DNA from: an uncultured Bacteroides sp.
GTDB taxonomy: Bacteria; Bacteroidota; Bacteroidia; Bacteroidales; Bacteroidaceae
Assembly: GCF_902491285.1 (NCBI RefSeq)
Contig: NZ_CABUHK010000016.1
Location: forward strand, 1 to 64,000
Reading direction: 5' to 3'
Length of the DNA: 64,000 nucleotides
A model generated the notes under the pieces. The model saw only the letters and a program-made list of their open reading frames with translations. It did not search any database and was not told the DNA's origin. Of the stretch, positions 19,967-27,321 are shown piece after piece (the first letter of the stretch is position 1; every line of letters begins with the position of its first letter). Position numbers and translations under genes: made by a program.

Positions 19967-20047
19967 ACCTTCTATAAGTTTTATTTTTCATTTTTATCTG
20001 CCATCTGCAACATTTTGCTTATATCTCACTTGCTATCAACCCATTGC

Positions 20048-20100
20048 AGTGTTGCAGATACCTGTTGCAGATACCGTTGCAGATGTTTATCTGCAACACT
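20048..20100. repeat. Hairpin built from three GTTGCAGAT words and a complementary arm
   Basis: The word GTTGCAGAT occurs at 20051-20059, 20064-20072 and 20076-20084, and its complement ATCTGCAAC at 20089-20097. The outer arms AGTGTTGCAGAT (20048-20059) and ATCTGCAACACT (20089-20100) pair perfectly over 12 bp, and the inner copy pairs over 9 bp with a 4-nt loop. Alternative foldings are therefore possible. Confidence 0.8.
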
Positions 20101-20133
20101 TCACGTCCGCCTGTTTTGCACGCATCCAATTCA

Positions 20134-20287
20134 GTTTCCACGTAGAGAAATTCCGGTTTCCACGTAGAGAAACGAGAGTATCCACGTAGAGAAACGCGAG
20201 TATCCACGTAGGGAAACTACAGTTCCCAGCCTGGAAACGGGAGTTCTGTGCCTGGAAACAGGAGTTTCGTGCTTAGCTACTGGAAAG
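20134..20287. repeat. Tandem array of seven degenerate 22-bp palindromic units (GTTTC-N8-GAAAC)
   Basis: Units begin at 20134, 20156, 20178, 20200, 20222, 20243 and 20264, so the period is 22, 22, 22, 22, 21 and 21 bp. The first units read GTTTCCACGTAGAGAAA plus a variable tail of about 5 nt. Later units drift to GTTCCCAGCCTGGAAACG. Each unit is an imperfect palindrome of GTTTC and GAAAC. There are no unique spacers, so it is not a CRISPR array, and 22 is not a multiple of 3, so it is not a coding repeat. Confidence 0.85.
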
Positions 20288-20324
20288 TTCAAGCTACATA
20301 AGCAGTCGGTAACCTTATTTATTT

Positions 20325-21296
20325 CTACTTATAAGGATACCAGTTACTGTTTTCTTTAAAGATATTCTCCGGTGTGTACCTCAATGCTTCCTTTTTTGTG
20401 AGTTGTTTTCCCCATCCGACACGTCCCGATGTACCTGCACCTTCGCCAGTATTTCCAAATTCGGCATAACGGGCTGTCTTTTCATTCTCCGGATTCTTCC
20501 AATTATGCCATCCTTCGGGGCGGATATGACTGCCAAACTCACAATTAAAAAACACCGTAGCGGCGTAAGGACGCCAAGGGCGACCTAAATACACCTTTTT
20601 CACTCCCGGAGCAGCGGTCAGTTTACAGTTTTTGAAGACATAGCCGAACTCTTCATTTTGAGGAGTCGAAGCGGCGGTAATATACGAATCACGTTTGCTA
20701 TGCAGTTCGCAATATTCAAAAAGTGCCGTAGAAGGACCGAATATAAAGTCGGTAGTACCTTCTATATAGCAGTTGGTGAATAAAAGACGGGCTCCTTCCG
20801 AACCGGTATAGACAGTATCCTGATTGCCGAGGAAACGGCAATTGACGAACATCAGCCGGTCGCCTTCGGTATGAAGGGCCACTGCCTGCCCCAAAGGAGC
20901 CGCATTATTCTCAACCGTCAAGTTCTTGAAAGTGATGTCATTGCCTTCCACCTTGACGGTATAAGTGCGGAATGTTCCCATTTTGTTGATATTGGCATGG
21001 TCATCATACGTGATAATCGTCTTTTCTTCACTCTCGCCTACCAATTGCACGTTTTTCACCCAAGAGGGAATCACCAGTTTTTCTTTGTACGTGCCATTCT
21101 TGATATAAATAGTCACCGTGTAGTCCATAAAAGCGCGGACGGCTTCCACTGCTTCCTGAACAGTACGGTAATCTCCTGTGCCGTCACGTGTCACGACCAA
21201 CGTATCTTTGCGTTGCTGTTGCTGCGAATAGACCGATGTCCCCCCTGCACTCAACAGTAGAAACAACATCATTCCTTTAAAAAATGCCCTTTTCAT
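20325..21296 (-). CDS. Pectin methylesterase, family CE8
   Basis: This 323-residue exported protein hydrolyses methyl esters of homogalacturonan. After a signal peptide ending near TSVYSQ it has the full set of CE8 motifs: DGTGDYRTVQEA, NGTYKEK, PLGQAVALHTEG, GNQDTVYTGS (catalytic Asp), TDFIFGPSTALF (catalytic Asp) and VYLGRPWRPYA (substrate-binding Arg/Trp). It is a single-domain paralogue of the CE8 half of the downstream fused gene. Its start lies 9 bp after the GH105 stop, so the two are translationally close and cotranscribed. The probable site is the periplasm. Confidence 0.93.
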   Translation of the reverse strand: MKRAFFKGMMLFLLLSAGGTSVYSQQQQRKDTLVVTRDGTGDYRTVQEAVEAVRAFMDYTVTIYIKNGTYKEKLVIPSWVKNVQLVGESEEKTIITYDDHANINKMGTFRTYTVKVEGNDITFKNLTVENNAAPLGQAVALHTEGDRLMFVNCRFLGNQDTVYTGSEGARLLFTNCYIEGTTDFIFGPSTALFEYCELHSKRDSYITAASTPQNEEFGYVFKNCKLTAAPGVKKVYLGRPWRPYAATVFFNCEFGSHIRPEGWHNWKNPENEKTARYAEFGNTGEGAGTSGRVGWGKQLTKKEALRYTPENIFKENSNWYPYK

Positions 21297-21305
21297 CGGT
21301 AGAAA

Positions 21306-22505
21306 TTATTTTTGTAAACGTTCATACTCCAAGCTCGCCATGATAAAAGGCCCCACTGCTTTGGGGTCGTTATTGCGGATAGTTTCGTTAATATAATACT
21401 CATAATCTCCGGAACGGTAGACCTTTCCACCCAGTCCGGCTACGGCACAGGCCTTGGTGATGGTCACCAATCCATCCTTATCCACTTCGATAAAGTTTTT
21501 CAGGAAACCTTTGTACCCTTTCAGCGCCACATCAAGGTAAGACTTATCAATATATCCCAGACGGACTGCCTTGAATAAGGAATAAACAAACATGGCGGAA
21601 CAGGATGACTCAAGATAATTTCCCTTCTCACCACTCTTGTCGAGCACTTGATACCATGCTCCGGTCTTCGGGTCTTGCAGTTTCTTCACCTGAACGGCAA
21701 TGTTATCCAAAATAGCGAGCAGGGAGTCCCTTCCGGCTTCATGCTTCGGAATAAACTCCAAGGCATCTACCAATGCCATGGCATACCATCCCATAGCACG
21801 TCCCCAACTGTGTTTGGACTGTCCGGTCACCGGATCTGCCCAACGCTCGGTGCGGCTTACATCGGCAGCATGACGGTACAGACCGTTTTTCGGATCGTAC
21901 GTATGACGGGCACAGGTGACAAATTGGTTGATTACGTCTGCATAATCCTGCGGAAGATTGTTGCGGAACGCATATTCCGCATAGAAAGGAGCCCCCATGT
22001 AAAGTCCGTCCAGCCACATCTGATGCGGATAAATCTTCTTGTGCCAGAAGCCGCCGTCCTCATTGCGCGGCTGTCCTTCGAACTGGCTGTAAAGCAAATC
22101 GAGCGCTTTCTTATATTTGGGATTCTTCGTCTGCTCATAGATACGGAAAAGAATCTTTCCGGAGTTGATGCGGTCGAGACTGTAATCGGTTAATTTATAA
22201 GCAGTAATCGTTCCGTCTTCATGAACCATTGTATCTGCGTAGGCGATGGCGTAATCGCGAATTTTCTTGTCGCCGTAAGTGTCGTAAACGTCGAGCATGG
22301 CTCCCAGTTCCAGTCCGTGGCAATAATCCCACTTCAACTTCGGCTGGAAGTCGAGCTGCCAGGATTCGGGATAACGGATTATCTCCGATTCAGTCATCCG
22401 TACAGACCAGGGCAGCTTGCTGTCTACCTGCTGAGAGGATGCCGGAAGGGCGATTGCGACCAGTAGAGCCAATATAAAAAAATTATAAAAAGAGGTTCGT
22501 CTCAT
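21306..22505 (-). CDS. Unsaturated rhamnogalacturonyl/galacturonyl hydrolase, family GH105
   Basis: This 399-residue exported protein is an (alpha/alpha)6-barrel hydrolase that releases 4,5-unsaturated uronic acid from the ends of lyase products. A signal peptide ends at ALPASSQ. The family region WDYCHGLELGAMLDVY, the general acid motif HQMWLDGLYMGAPFYAEY (Asp166) and GRAMGWYAMALVDALEF are all present. Being exported, it should act in the periplasm on products of the PL1 lyases and hand unsaturated galacturonate to the KduI enzyme encoded divergently. It is the first gene of the leftward operon; its best -7 candidate (TACTTTCG at 22556 to 22549) has one mismatch, which suits an activated promoter. 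Confidence 0.93.
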   Translation of the reverse strand: MRRTSFYNFFILALLVAIALPASSQQVDSKLPWSVRMTESEIIRYPESWQLDFQPKLKWDYCHGLELGAMLDVYDTYGDKKIRDYAIAYADTMVHEDGTITAYKLTDYSLDRINSGKILFRIYEQTKNPKYKKALDLLYSQFEGQPRNEDGGFWHKKIYPHQMWLDGLYMGAPFYAEYAFRNNLPQDYADVINQFVTCARHTYDPKNGLYRHAADVSRTERWADPVTGQSKHSWGRAMGWYAMALVDALEFIPKHEAGRDSLLAILDNIAVQVKKLQDPKTGAWYQVLDKSGEKGNYLESSCSAMFVYSLFKAVRLGYIDKSYLDVALKGYKGFLKNFIEVDKDGLVTITKACAVAGLGGKVYRSGDYEYYINETIRNNDPKAVGPFIMASLEYERLQK

Positions 22506-22807
22506 GGTTTGTCATTTTAAGGATTAAACATACGAGTCTTTCACGGTACGAAAGTAGTGTTTTTCCGTTAAAGCCAGTGGGATTTTTTAATCAAGTAGGT
22601 GCATTTTTTGTTTTTCGTGCACGGAAACGACTAATTTTGTGCACGTAAACGTCAAAAATGTCCATTTTTGACGTAATATCTGATAAATTAATTGTTTCGT
22701 CTTGGAAGAAAGCGGAAAAGGTCGTACTTTTGGCACGGTTTACAACTAATACCCTCTGGGGGAAACACAGGTAATTTATCATTAAAACAGAGAAAAAATA
22801 GAACAGA
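22506..22807. promoter_or_regulatory. Divergent control region between GH105 and the EIIC-kduI operon, with operator-like repeats
   Basis: This 302-bp region holds a perfect 26-bp palindrome (22649-22674: ACGTCAAAAATG, TC, CATTTTTGACGT). It also holds two GTGCACG-containing direct repeats 23 bp apart (22617 and 22640) and a third GTGCA at 22599. The rightward promoter has TACTTTTG at 22725-22732 with a TTG 20 bp before it (22702-22704). The leftward promoter candidate is TACTTTCG (22556 to 22549). The repeats lie between the two promoters, as expected for a shared operator of the HTCS or another uronate regulator. Confidence 0.6.
22725..22732 (+). promoter_or_regulatory. Promoter of the EIIC-kduI operon (-7 box)
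   Basis: TACTTTTG fits TAnnTTTG, with CTTGG centred at about 22702 in the -33 position (20-bp spacing). The leader to the ATG at 22808 would be about 70 nt. Confidence 0.55.
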
Positions 22808-24214
22808 ATGGAAGAAGTATTCAAGTACATTATCGGTCTTGGAGCGGCAGTGATGATGCCGGTCATTTTCACAATTTTAGGAGTATGTATCGGTATTAAA
22901 TTAGCCAAAGCGCTGAAAAGCGGTTTATTAGTCGGTGTCGGTTTCGTCGGTTTGTCGGTAGTCACAGCGTTGCTTACCAGCAGCTTGGGCCCTGCACTGA
23001 GTAAAATGGTAGAAATCTACGGATTGGAGCTGGGTATTTTCGACATGGGTTGGCCGTCTGCGGCAGCAGTAGCCTACAACACATCTGTCGGTGCCTTTAT
23101 CATCCCGGTTTGTCTGGGTGTCAACTTGATTATGCTGCTTACTAAAACAACACGCACTGTCAACATCGACCTTTGGAACTACTGGCACTTCGCATTTATC
23201 GGAGCGATTGTCTACTTTGCTTCCGACAGTATCCTTTGGGGATTCTTCGCTGCTATCATCTGCTATATCATCACGCTGGTAATGGCTGACATGACTGCTC
23301 CCGCTTTCCAGAAGTTCTATGATAAAATGGACGGTATCTCCATTCCACAACCGTTCTGCCAAAGTTTTGTTCCGTTTGCTATCGTTATCAACAAACTGCT
23401 CGATATGATTCCCGGATTCGACAAGCTGAATATTGACTCGGAAGGTATGAAGAAGAAATTCGGCCTGATGGGTGAGCCGCTGTTCCTGGGTATCGTAATC
23501 GGTTGCGGTATCGGAATATTGGGCTGCGGAAGCTGGCAGGAAGTGGTAGACAATATTCCCAGTATCTTGGGACTGGGCATCAAGATGGGCGCGGTAATGG
23601 AATTGATTCCCCGTATCACAAGCCTTTTCATCGAAGGTCTGAAACCTATCTCCGACGCTACCCGCGAGCTTATCGCTAAAAAATACAAGAGCAACACAGG
23701 TCTGAGCATCGGTATGAGCCCTGCATTGGTAATCGGTCATCCGACTACGCTGGTGGTTTCACTGCTTTTGATTCCTGTCACTATCTTCCTCGCGGTAATC
23801 CTTCCGGGCAACCGTTTCTTACCGCTGGCCTCTCTGGCAGGTATGTTCTACTTGTTCCCGATGATTCTGCCCATTACGAAAGGTAACGTAGTGAAATCAT
23901 TCATTATCGGTCTGGTAGCCTTGACGGTCGGTCTGTATTTCGTGACGGGACTTGCAGGTTACTTCACACTGGCTGCGAAAGACGTGTTTGCCGCTACGGG
24001 CGACCCGACAGTGAATATTCCCGCAGGTTTTGAAGGCGGCGCGCTCGACTTTGCTTCCAGCCTTTTCTGCTGGGGTATCTTCCACCTGACTTACAGCCTG
24101 AAGATTATCGGTCCTGCCATCCTCGTGGCACTCGCACTCGGAATGGCAATCTACAACCGTATCCGCATGACCAGAAACGATGCTAAAAATGCATTGGACA
24201 GTAATAAGGAATAA
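22808..24214 (+). CDS. Orphan galactitol-type PTS EIIC-like permease, predicted uronate transporter
   Basis: This 468-residue polytopic membrane protein (about 11-12 hydrophobic segments) resembles the EIIC subunit of galactitol-family PTS systems (MPVIFTILGVCIGIKLAKAL near the N-terminus, GLSIGMSPALVIGHPTTLVV in the middle). No EIIA or EIIB domain is fused and none is encoded nearby, and Bacteroides generally lack a sugar PTS. It therefore probably works as a secondary transporter. It is first in an operon with kduI, so the cargo is probably an unsaturated or keto-deoxy uronate. The substrate and mechanism are inferences. Confidence 0.8.
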   Translation: MEEVFKYIIGLGAAVMMPVIFTILGVCIGIKLAKALKSGLLVGVGFVGLSVVTALLTSSLGPALSKMVEIYGLELGIFDMGWPSAAAVAYNTSVGAFIIPVCLGVNLIMLLTKTTRTVNIDLWNYWHFAFIGAIVYFASDSILWGFFAAIICYIITLVMADMTAPAFQKFYDKMDGISIPQPFCQSFVPFAIVINKLLDMIPGFDKLNIDSEGMKKKFGLMGEPLFLGIVIGCGIGILGCGSWQEVVDNIPSILGLGIKMGAVMELIPRITSLFIEGLKPISDATRELIAKKYKSNTGLSIGMSPALVIGHPTTLVVSLLLIPVTIFLAVILPGNRFLPLASLAGMFYLFPMILPITKGNVVKSFIIGLVALTVGLYFVTGLAGYFTLAAKDVFAATGDPTVNIPAGFEGGALDFASSLFCWGIFHLTYSLKIIGPAILVALALGMAIYNRIRMTRNDAKNALDSNKE

Positions 24215-24278
24215 GTCGAAAAAAACAGAACTGATAATAAGTAGTATATAATATATAATCCAAATAAAAATTCGAAAG

Positions 24279-25199
24279 ATGAAAAAATTAGCAATTGCAA
24301 TGATGTTGGGTATCGCAGCCATGTCTGCTTCTGCCCAGGTGAATTACAAGATGCAAGTGGCTTGCAGTCCGCAAGACGTGAAAACGTATGATACAAACCG
24401 CCTGCGTAGTAGCTTCCTGATGGAAAAAGTAATGGCTCCGAACGAAATCAACCTTACTTATTCCATGTATGACCGCCTTATCTTCGGTGGCGCTGTTCCT
24501 ACCACTAAGGAACTGGTATTGGAAACTATCGACCCGCTGAAAGCTAAATTCTTCCTGGAACGCCGCGAGCTGGGTGTCATCAACATTGGTGGCGAAGGTA
24601 TCGTAACCGTTGACGGCAAAGAATATACGCTGAAATTCAAGGATGCCCTGTACGTAGGTAGAGGCAAGCAGAAAGTGACTTTCAAGAGCAAGGATTCAAG
24701 CAATCCTGCTAAGTTCTATATCAACTCCGCTACTGCTCACAAGGAATACAAGACTCAGTTGATTACTATCGACGGACGCAAAGGTTCTTTGAAAGCCAAC
24801 TCTTTCGCAGCAGGAAAGATGGAAGAAAGCAACGACCGCGTTATCAACCAGTTGATTGTGAACAACGTACTTGAAGAAGGTCCTTGCCAGTTGCAGATGG
24901 GATTGACAGAACTGAAACCGGGTAGCGTATGGAACACAATGCCGGCTCATACTCACAGCCGTCGCGTAGAAGCCTACTTCTATTTCAACGTGCCTGCCGA
25001 CAACGCCATCTGTCATTTCATGGGCGAACCTCAGGAAGAACGCATCGTATGGATGCAGAACGAACAGGCTATCATGTCACCGGAATGGTCTATCCACGCT
25101 GCTGCCGGAACAAGCAACTACATGTTCATCTGGGGTATGGCTGGTGAAAACCTCGACTACGGAGACATGGACAAGCTCAAATATACAGAAATGCGCTAA
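24279..25199 (+). CDS. kduI: 5-keto-4-deoxyuronate isomerase with an N-terminal signal peptide
   Basis: This 306-residue cupin enzyme converts 5-keto-4-deoxyuronate (from unsaturated galacturonate) to 2,5-diketo-3-deoxygluconate. The zinc ligands are intact: HTHSRRVE gives His224, His226 and Glu231, and SIHAAAG gives His273. These are each exactly 28 residues later than the E. coli KduI ligands as I remember them (196, 198, 203, 245), and the protein is 28 residues longer than E. coli KduI (278). The extra residues are a clean type I signal peptide ([20 protein letters not shown]). I therefore predict export to the periplasm, unusual for KduI. It follows the EIIC gene by 64 bp and ends at a terminator. 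Confidence 0.93.
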   Translation: MKKLAIAMMLGIAAMSASAQVNYKMQVACSPQDVKTYDTNRLRSSFLMEKVMAPNEINLTYSMYDRLIFGGAVPTTKELVLETIDPLKAKFFLERRELGVINIGGEGIVTVDGKEYTLKFKDALYVGRGKQKVTFKSKDSSNPAKFYINSATAHKEYKTQLITIDGRKGSLKANSFAAGKMEESNDRVINQLIVNNVLEEGPCQLQMGLTELKPGSVWNTMPAHTHSRRVEAYFYFNVPADNAICHFMGEPQEERIVWMQNEQAIMSPEWSIHAAAGTSNYMFIWGMAGENLDYGDMDKLKYTEMR

Positions 25200-25237
25200 T
25201 CGTTGCGCGGCTCTGCATTACATATATAAAATCCGAG

Positions 25238-25282
25238 AAACTTCATCCTTTCCTCCCGCCGGAGAGAAGGGATGAAGTTTTC
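25238..25282 (+). terminator. Terminator after kduI
   Basis: AAACTTCATCC (25238-25248) pairs with GGATGAAGTTT (25270-25280). An inner CTCC/GGAG stem closes the loop, and T-rich sequence follows. Confidence 0.75.
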
Positions 25283-25322
25283 CGGGTTTTATGCATTCCG
25301 ACACACCCCCCGAAATCACATA

Positions 25323-25367
25323 CTATTTGTGTCATGAGGCGATGAATATGCCCTTTGAAACAAATAG
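25323..25367. repeat. Inverted repeat CTATTTGT ... ACAAATAG upstream of the hexuronate transporter
   Basis: CTATTTGT (25323-25330) and ACAAATAG (25360-25367) are perfect complements 29 bp apart, with partial extension on both sides. It lies about 110 bp before the exuT-like ATG and after the kduI terminator, so it may be an operator. I see no good TAnnTTTG box for the transporter gene. Confidence 0.45.
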
Positions 25368-25476
25368 CATATATAATGTAACGAATAATACATGAATTCG
25401 ACCAATTTTTACAAATAAAATCCAGTCGAAATCCCGACCTTTGTCAACGAATCAAAATCTATTTAAATCCATTATC

Positions 25477-26925
25477 ATGAATGCATTTCAAAAAACAGGC
25501 GAGAAAATGACAAACTACAGATGGACTATCTGTGCTATGCTATTCTTTGCTACTACAGTTAACTATCTCGACCGCCAGGTGCTTTCCCTTACCTGGGATG
25601 AGTTTATTAAACCGGAATTTCATTGGAACGAAGTTCACTACGGTACGATTACTTCCGTTTTTTCTATTGTATATGCAATATGTATGTTGTTTGCCGGCCG
25701 ATTTATCGACTGGATGGGTACGAAGAAAGGGTATCTCTGGGCAATCGGCGTATGGTCGGCAGGTGCTTGTATGCACGCACTTTGCGGAATCGTGACCGAA
25801 CAGTATGTAGGTATGCACAGCGCAGCCGAACTGATGGCTGCTACGGGTGACGTAGTGGTGGTGCTGGCTACCGTAAGTATGTACTGCTTCCTTGCCGCAC
25901 GCTGTATCCTGGCTCTCGGTGAAGCGGGTAACTTCCCGGCTGCCATCAAAGTAACGGCGGAATACTTCCCCAAGAAAGACCGCGCTTACGCTACTTCCAT
26001 CTTCAACGCCGGCGCTTCTATCGGTGCCTTGATTGCCCCGGTTTCTATCCCGCTGATTGCGAAAGCATGGGGATGGGAAATGGCGTTTATCGTTATCGGT
26101 GCCCTCGGCTTCGTCTGGATGGGTATGTGGATATTCATGTATGATGCTCCGTCGAAGAGCAAGCACGTCAACAAAGCCGAATTGGATTATATCGAACAGG
26201 ATAAATACGAGACAGGTGCCGCTCCTGTAGCTGTTGAAGAGAAAGATGAGAAGAAGATGAGCTTCCTTCAATGCTTCACTTACAAGCAGACATGGGCTTT
26301 CGCTGCCGGTAAGTTCATGACGGACGGTGTATGGTGGTTCTTCCTGTTCTGGACTCCGTCTTACCTGAACACCCAGTTCGACATCAAGACTTCCGACGGA
26401 CTGGGGATGGCACTGATTTTCACGCTTTACGCCGTGACTATGTTGTCTATCTATGGTGGTAAACTTCCGACTATCTTTATCAATAAGACAGGTATGAATC
26501 CGTATGCCGCACGTATGAAGGCGATGTTGATTTTCGCGTTTTTCCCGTTGGTAGTATTGTTGGCGCAACCGTTGGGTACGTTCTCTCCGTGGTTCCCTGT
26601 TATCCTAATCGGTATCGGTGGTGCTGCCCACCAGTCATGGTCGGCTAACATTTTCTCTACCGTAGGTGATATGTTCCCGAAAACGGCGATTGCAAGTATT
26701 ACAGGTATCGGCGGTATGGCGGGTGGCGTAGGTTCTATGCTGATGCAGTTCGGCGCTGGTCTGCTGTTTGTTCACGCTGACGAAACGCACATGACATTTA
26801 TGGGATTTGAAGGCAAACCTGCCGGATATTTCATCATGTTCTGTATCTGTGCCGTAGCTTATCTGGTGGGCTGGGTAATCATGAAGGCATTAGTACCGAA
26901 GTACAAACCTATCGTATTGGACTAA
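25477..26925 (+). CDS. Hexuronate transporter, MFS anion:cation symporter (ACS) family, ExuT-like
   Basis: This 482-residue inner membrane transporter has about 12 helices. The motif NYLDRQVLSLTW near the first helix and GEAGNFPAAIKVTAEYFPKKDRAYATSIFNAGASIG are characteristic of the ExuT/GudP branch of the ACS family, which takes up galacturonate, glucuronate or aldarates. The first ATG in this frame (25477, MNAFQK) is preferred over an upstream TTG at 25441, since TTG starts are rare here. Context suggests it imports galacturonate or its deoxy-keto derivatives made by periplasmic GH105/KduI. A terminator follows at 26959. Confidence 0.92.
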   Translation: MNAFQKTGEKMTNYRWTICAMLFFATTVNYLDRQVLSLTWDEFIKPEFHWNEVHYGTITSVFSIVYAICMLFAGRFIDWMGTKKGYLWAIGVWSAGACMHALCGIVTEQYVGMHSAAELMAATGDVVVVLATVSMYCFLAARCILALGEAGNFPAAIKVTAEYFPKKDRAYATSIFNAGASIGALIAPVSIPLIAKAWGWEMAFIVIGALGFVWMGMWIFMYDAPSKSKHVNKAELDYIEQDKYETGAAPVAVEEKDEKKMSFLQCFTYKQTWAFAAGKFMTDGVWWFFLFWTPSYLNTQFDIKTSDGLGMALIFTLYAVTMLSIYGGKLPTIFINKTGMNPYAARMKAMLIFAFFPLVVLLAQPLGTFSPWFPVILIGIGGAAHQSWSANIFSTVGDMFPKTAIASITGIGGMAGGVGSMLMQFGAGLLFVHADETHMTFMGFEGKPAGYFIMFCICAVAYLVGWVIMKALVPKYKPIVLD

Positions 26926-26958
26926 GCAATCCAATCTCAATATTATTATAACAATGCA

Positions 26959-26987
26959 AGAGGGCGACTCATCACGAGCCGCCCTCT
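26959..26987 (+). terminator. Terminator after exuT-like gene
   Basis: AGAGGGCGACTC and GAGCCGCCCTCT form a 12-bp stem with one mismatch and an ATCAC loop, followed by ATTAATT. Confidence 0.75.
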
Positions 26988-27022
26988 ATTAATTACAAAT
27001 AATTCTTTCAATGAAAAAAAAC

Positions 27023-27055
27023 AAAAAAGCCTCTTCTCACGAAGAAGGCTTTTTA
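27023..27055. terminator. Bidirectional terminator hairpin
   Basis: The stem AGCCTCTTC / GAAGAAGGCT (one bulge) is flanked by AAAAAA on the left and TTTTT on the right, so it can terminate in both directions. On the minus strand the loop is GTGA, a GNRA-type tetraloop, and a long T-rich run follows. Confidence 0.75.
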
Positions 27056-27161
27056 GGTTTACTTACTCTGCATCATCATCCTGCAACTATTAAATGAAAT
27101 TGACATACTAAAAAAGCAGTGTCTTTGCATTCCAATAATGAAGAATAGTAAACGTTAAGAT

Positions 27162-27236
27162 GAAAAAAAGGGAAGTCTCACGACTTCCACAATTCTTCTA
27201 ACCTTAAATCTAAATCTCTATGAAAAAAACGTGCTG
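27162..27236 (-). ncRNA. Candidate small RNA, about 70 nt, with its own promoter and terminator
   Basis: On the minus strand TATATTTG (27244 to 27237) is a good -7 box. About 45 nt further on there is a perfect hairpin GGAAGTC-GTGA-GACTTCC (27188 to 27171) followed by CTTTTTTTC, a textbook intrinsic terminator. A transcript starting near 27230 would be about 65-70 nt, or about 200 nt if it reads through to the hairpin at 27050-27023. The hairpin may instead only terminate the helicase mRNA. No known RNA family is recognised. Confidence 0.35.
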
Positions 27237-27321
27237 CAAATATAGGCGTTTGTTCATTATAGAGGTGTTAATGAATCGCATAAAGAGAGAATAAAAACTA
27301 ACATCTGCAAAAATTAGCGAA

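Larger units (their letters stand above)
19967..20324. repeat. Intra-operon gap with a repeated-word hairpin and a 22-bp palindrome array
   Basis: This 358-bp gap lies between two cotranscribed minus-strand esterase genes, while the neighbouring GH105/CE8 pair is only 9 bp apart. It holds two repeat structures described separately (20048-20100 and 20134-20287). I see no open frame with gene-like composition and no TAnnTTTG box for the CE12-CE8 gene. Confidence 0.8.
26926..27321. promoter_or_regulatory. Convergent intergenic region with three terminator hairpins and a possible minus-strand small RNA
   Basis: This 396-bp gap separates the convergent exuT-like and helicase genes. It contains a plus-strand terminator (26959-26987), a bidirectional hairpin with T-runs (27023-27055), a minus-strand terminator (27188 to 27162) and a minus-strand TATATTTG box (27244 to 27237). 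No protein-coding frame is convincing; the only short ATG frame on the plus strand (about 24 codons at 27220) has no support. Confidence 0.65.

Noticed and set aside
20134..20287. CRISPR array
   Set aside because: The 22-bp units follow each other without unique spacers of constant length, and there are no cas genes in the window.
25323..25367. Invertible promoter flanked by the CTATTTGT/ACAAATAG repeats
   Set aside because: The arms are only 8 bp, no recombinase gene is near, and no promoter lies cleanly between them; a simple operator is more likely.
25441..25476. Upstream TTG start of the hexuronate transporter
   Set aside because: The added residues (STNQNLFKSII) are not like an MFS N-terminus, TTG starts are rare here, and a good ATG follows at 25477.
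25540..26568. Minus-strand open frame (about 342 codons) opposite the ExuT-like gene
   Set aside because: It is antisense to a well-supported MFS transporter; composition (many His, Arg, Asp) is that of a reverse complement of membrane-protein codons.
27220..27294. Short plus-strand peptide gene (about 24 codons from the ATG at 27220)
   Set aside because: There is no promoter on that strand and the frame lies across the minus-strand promoter/small-RNA candidate.
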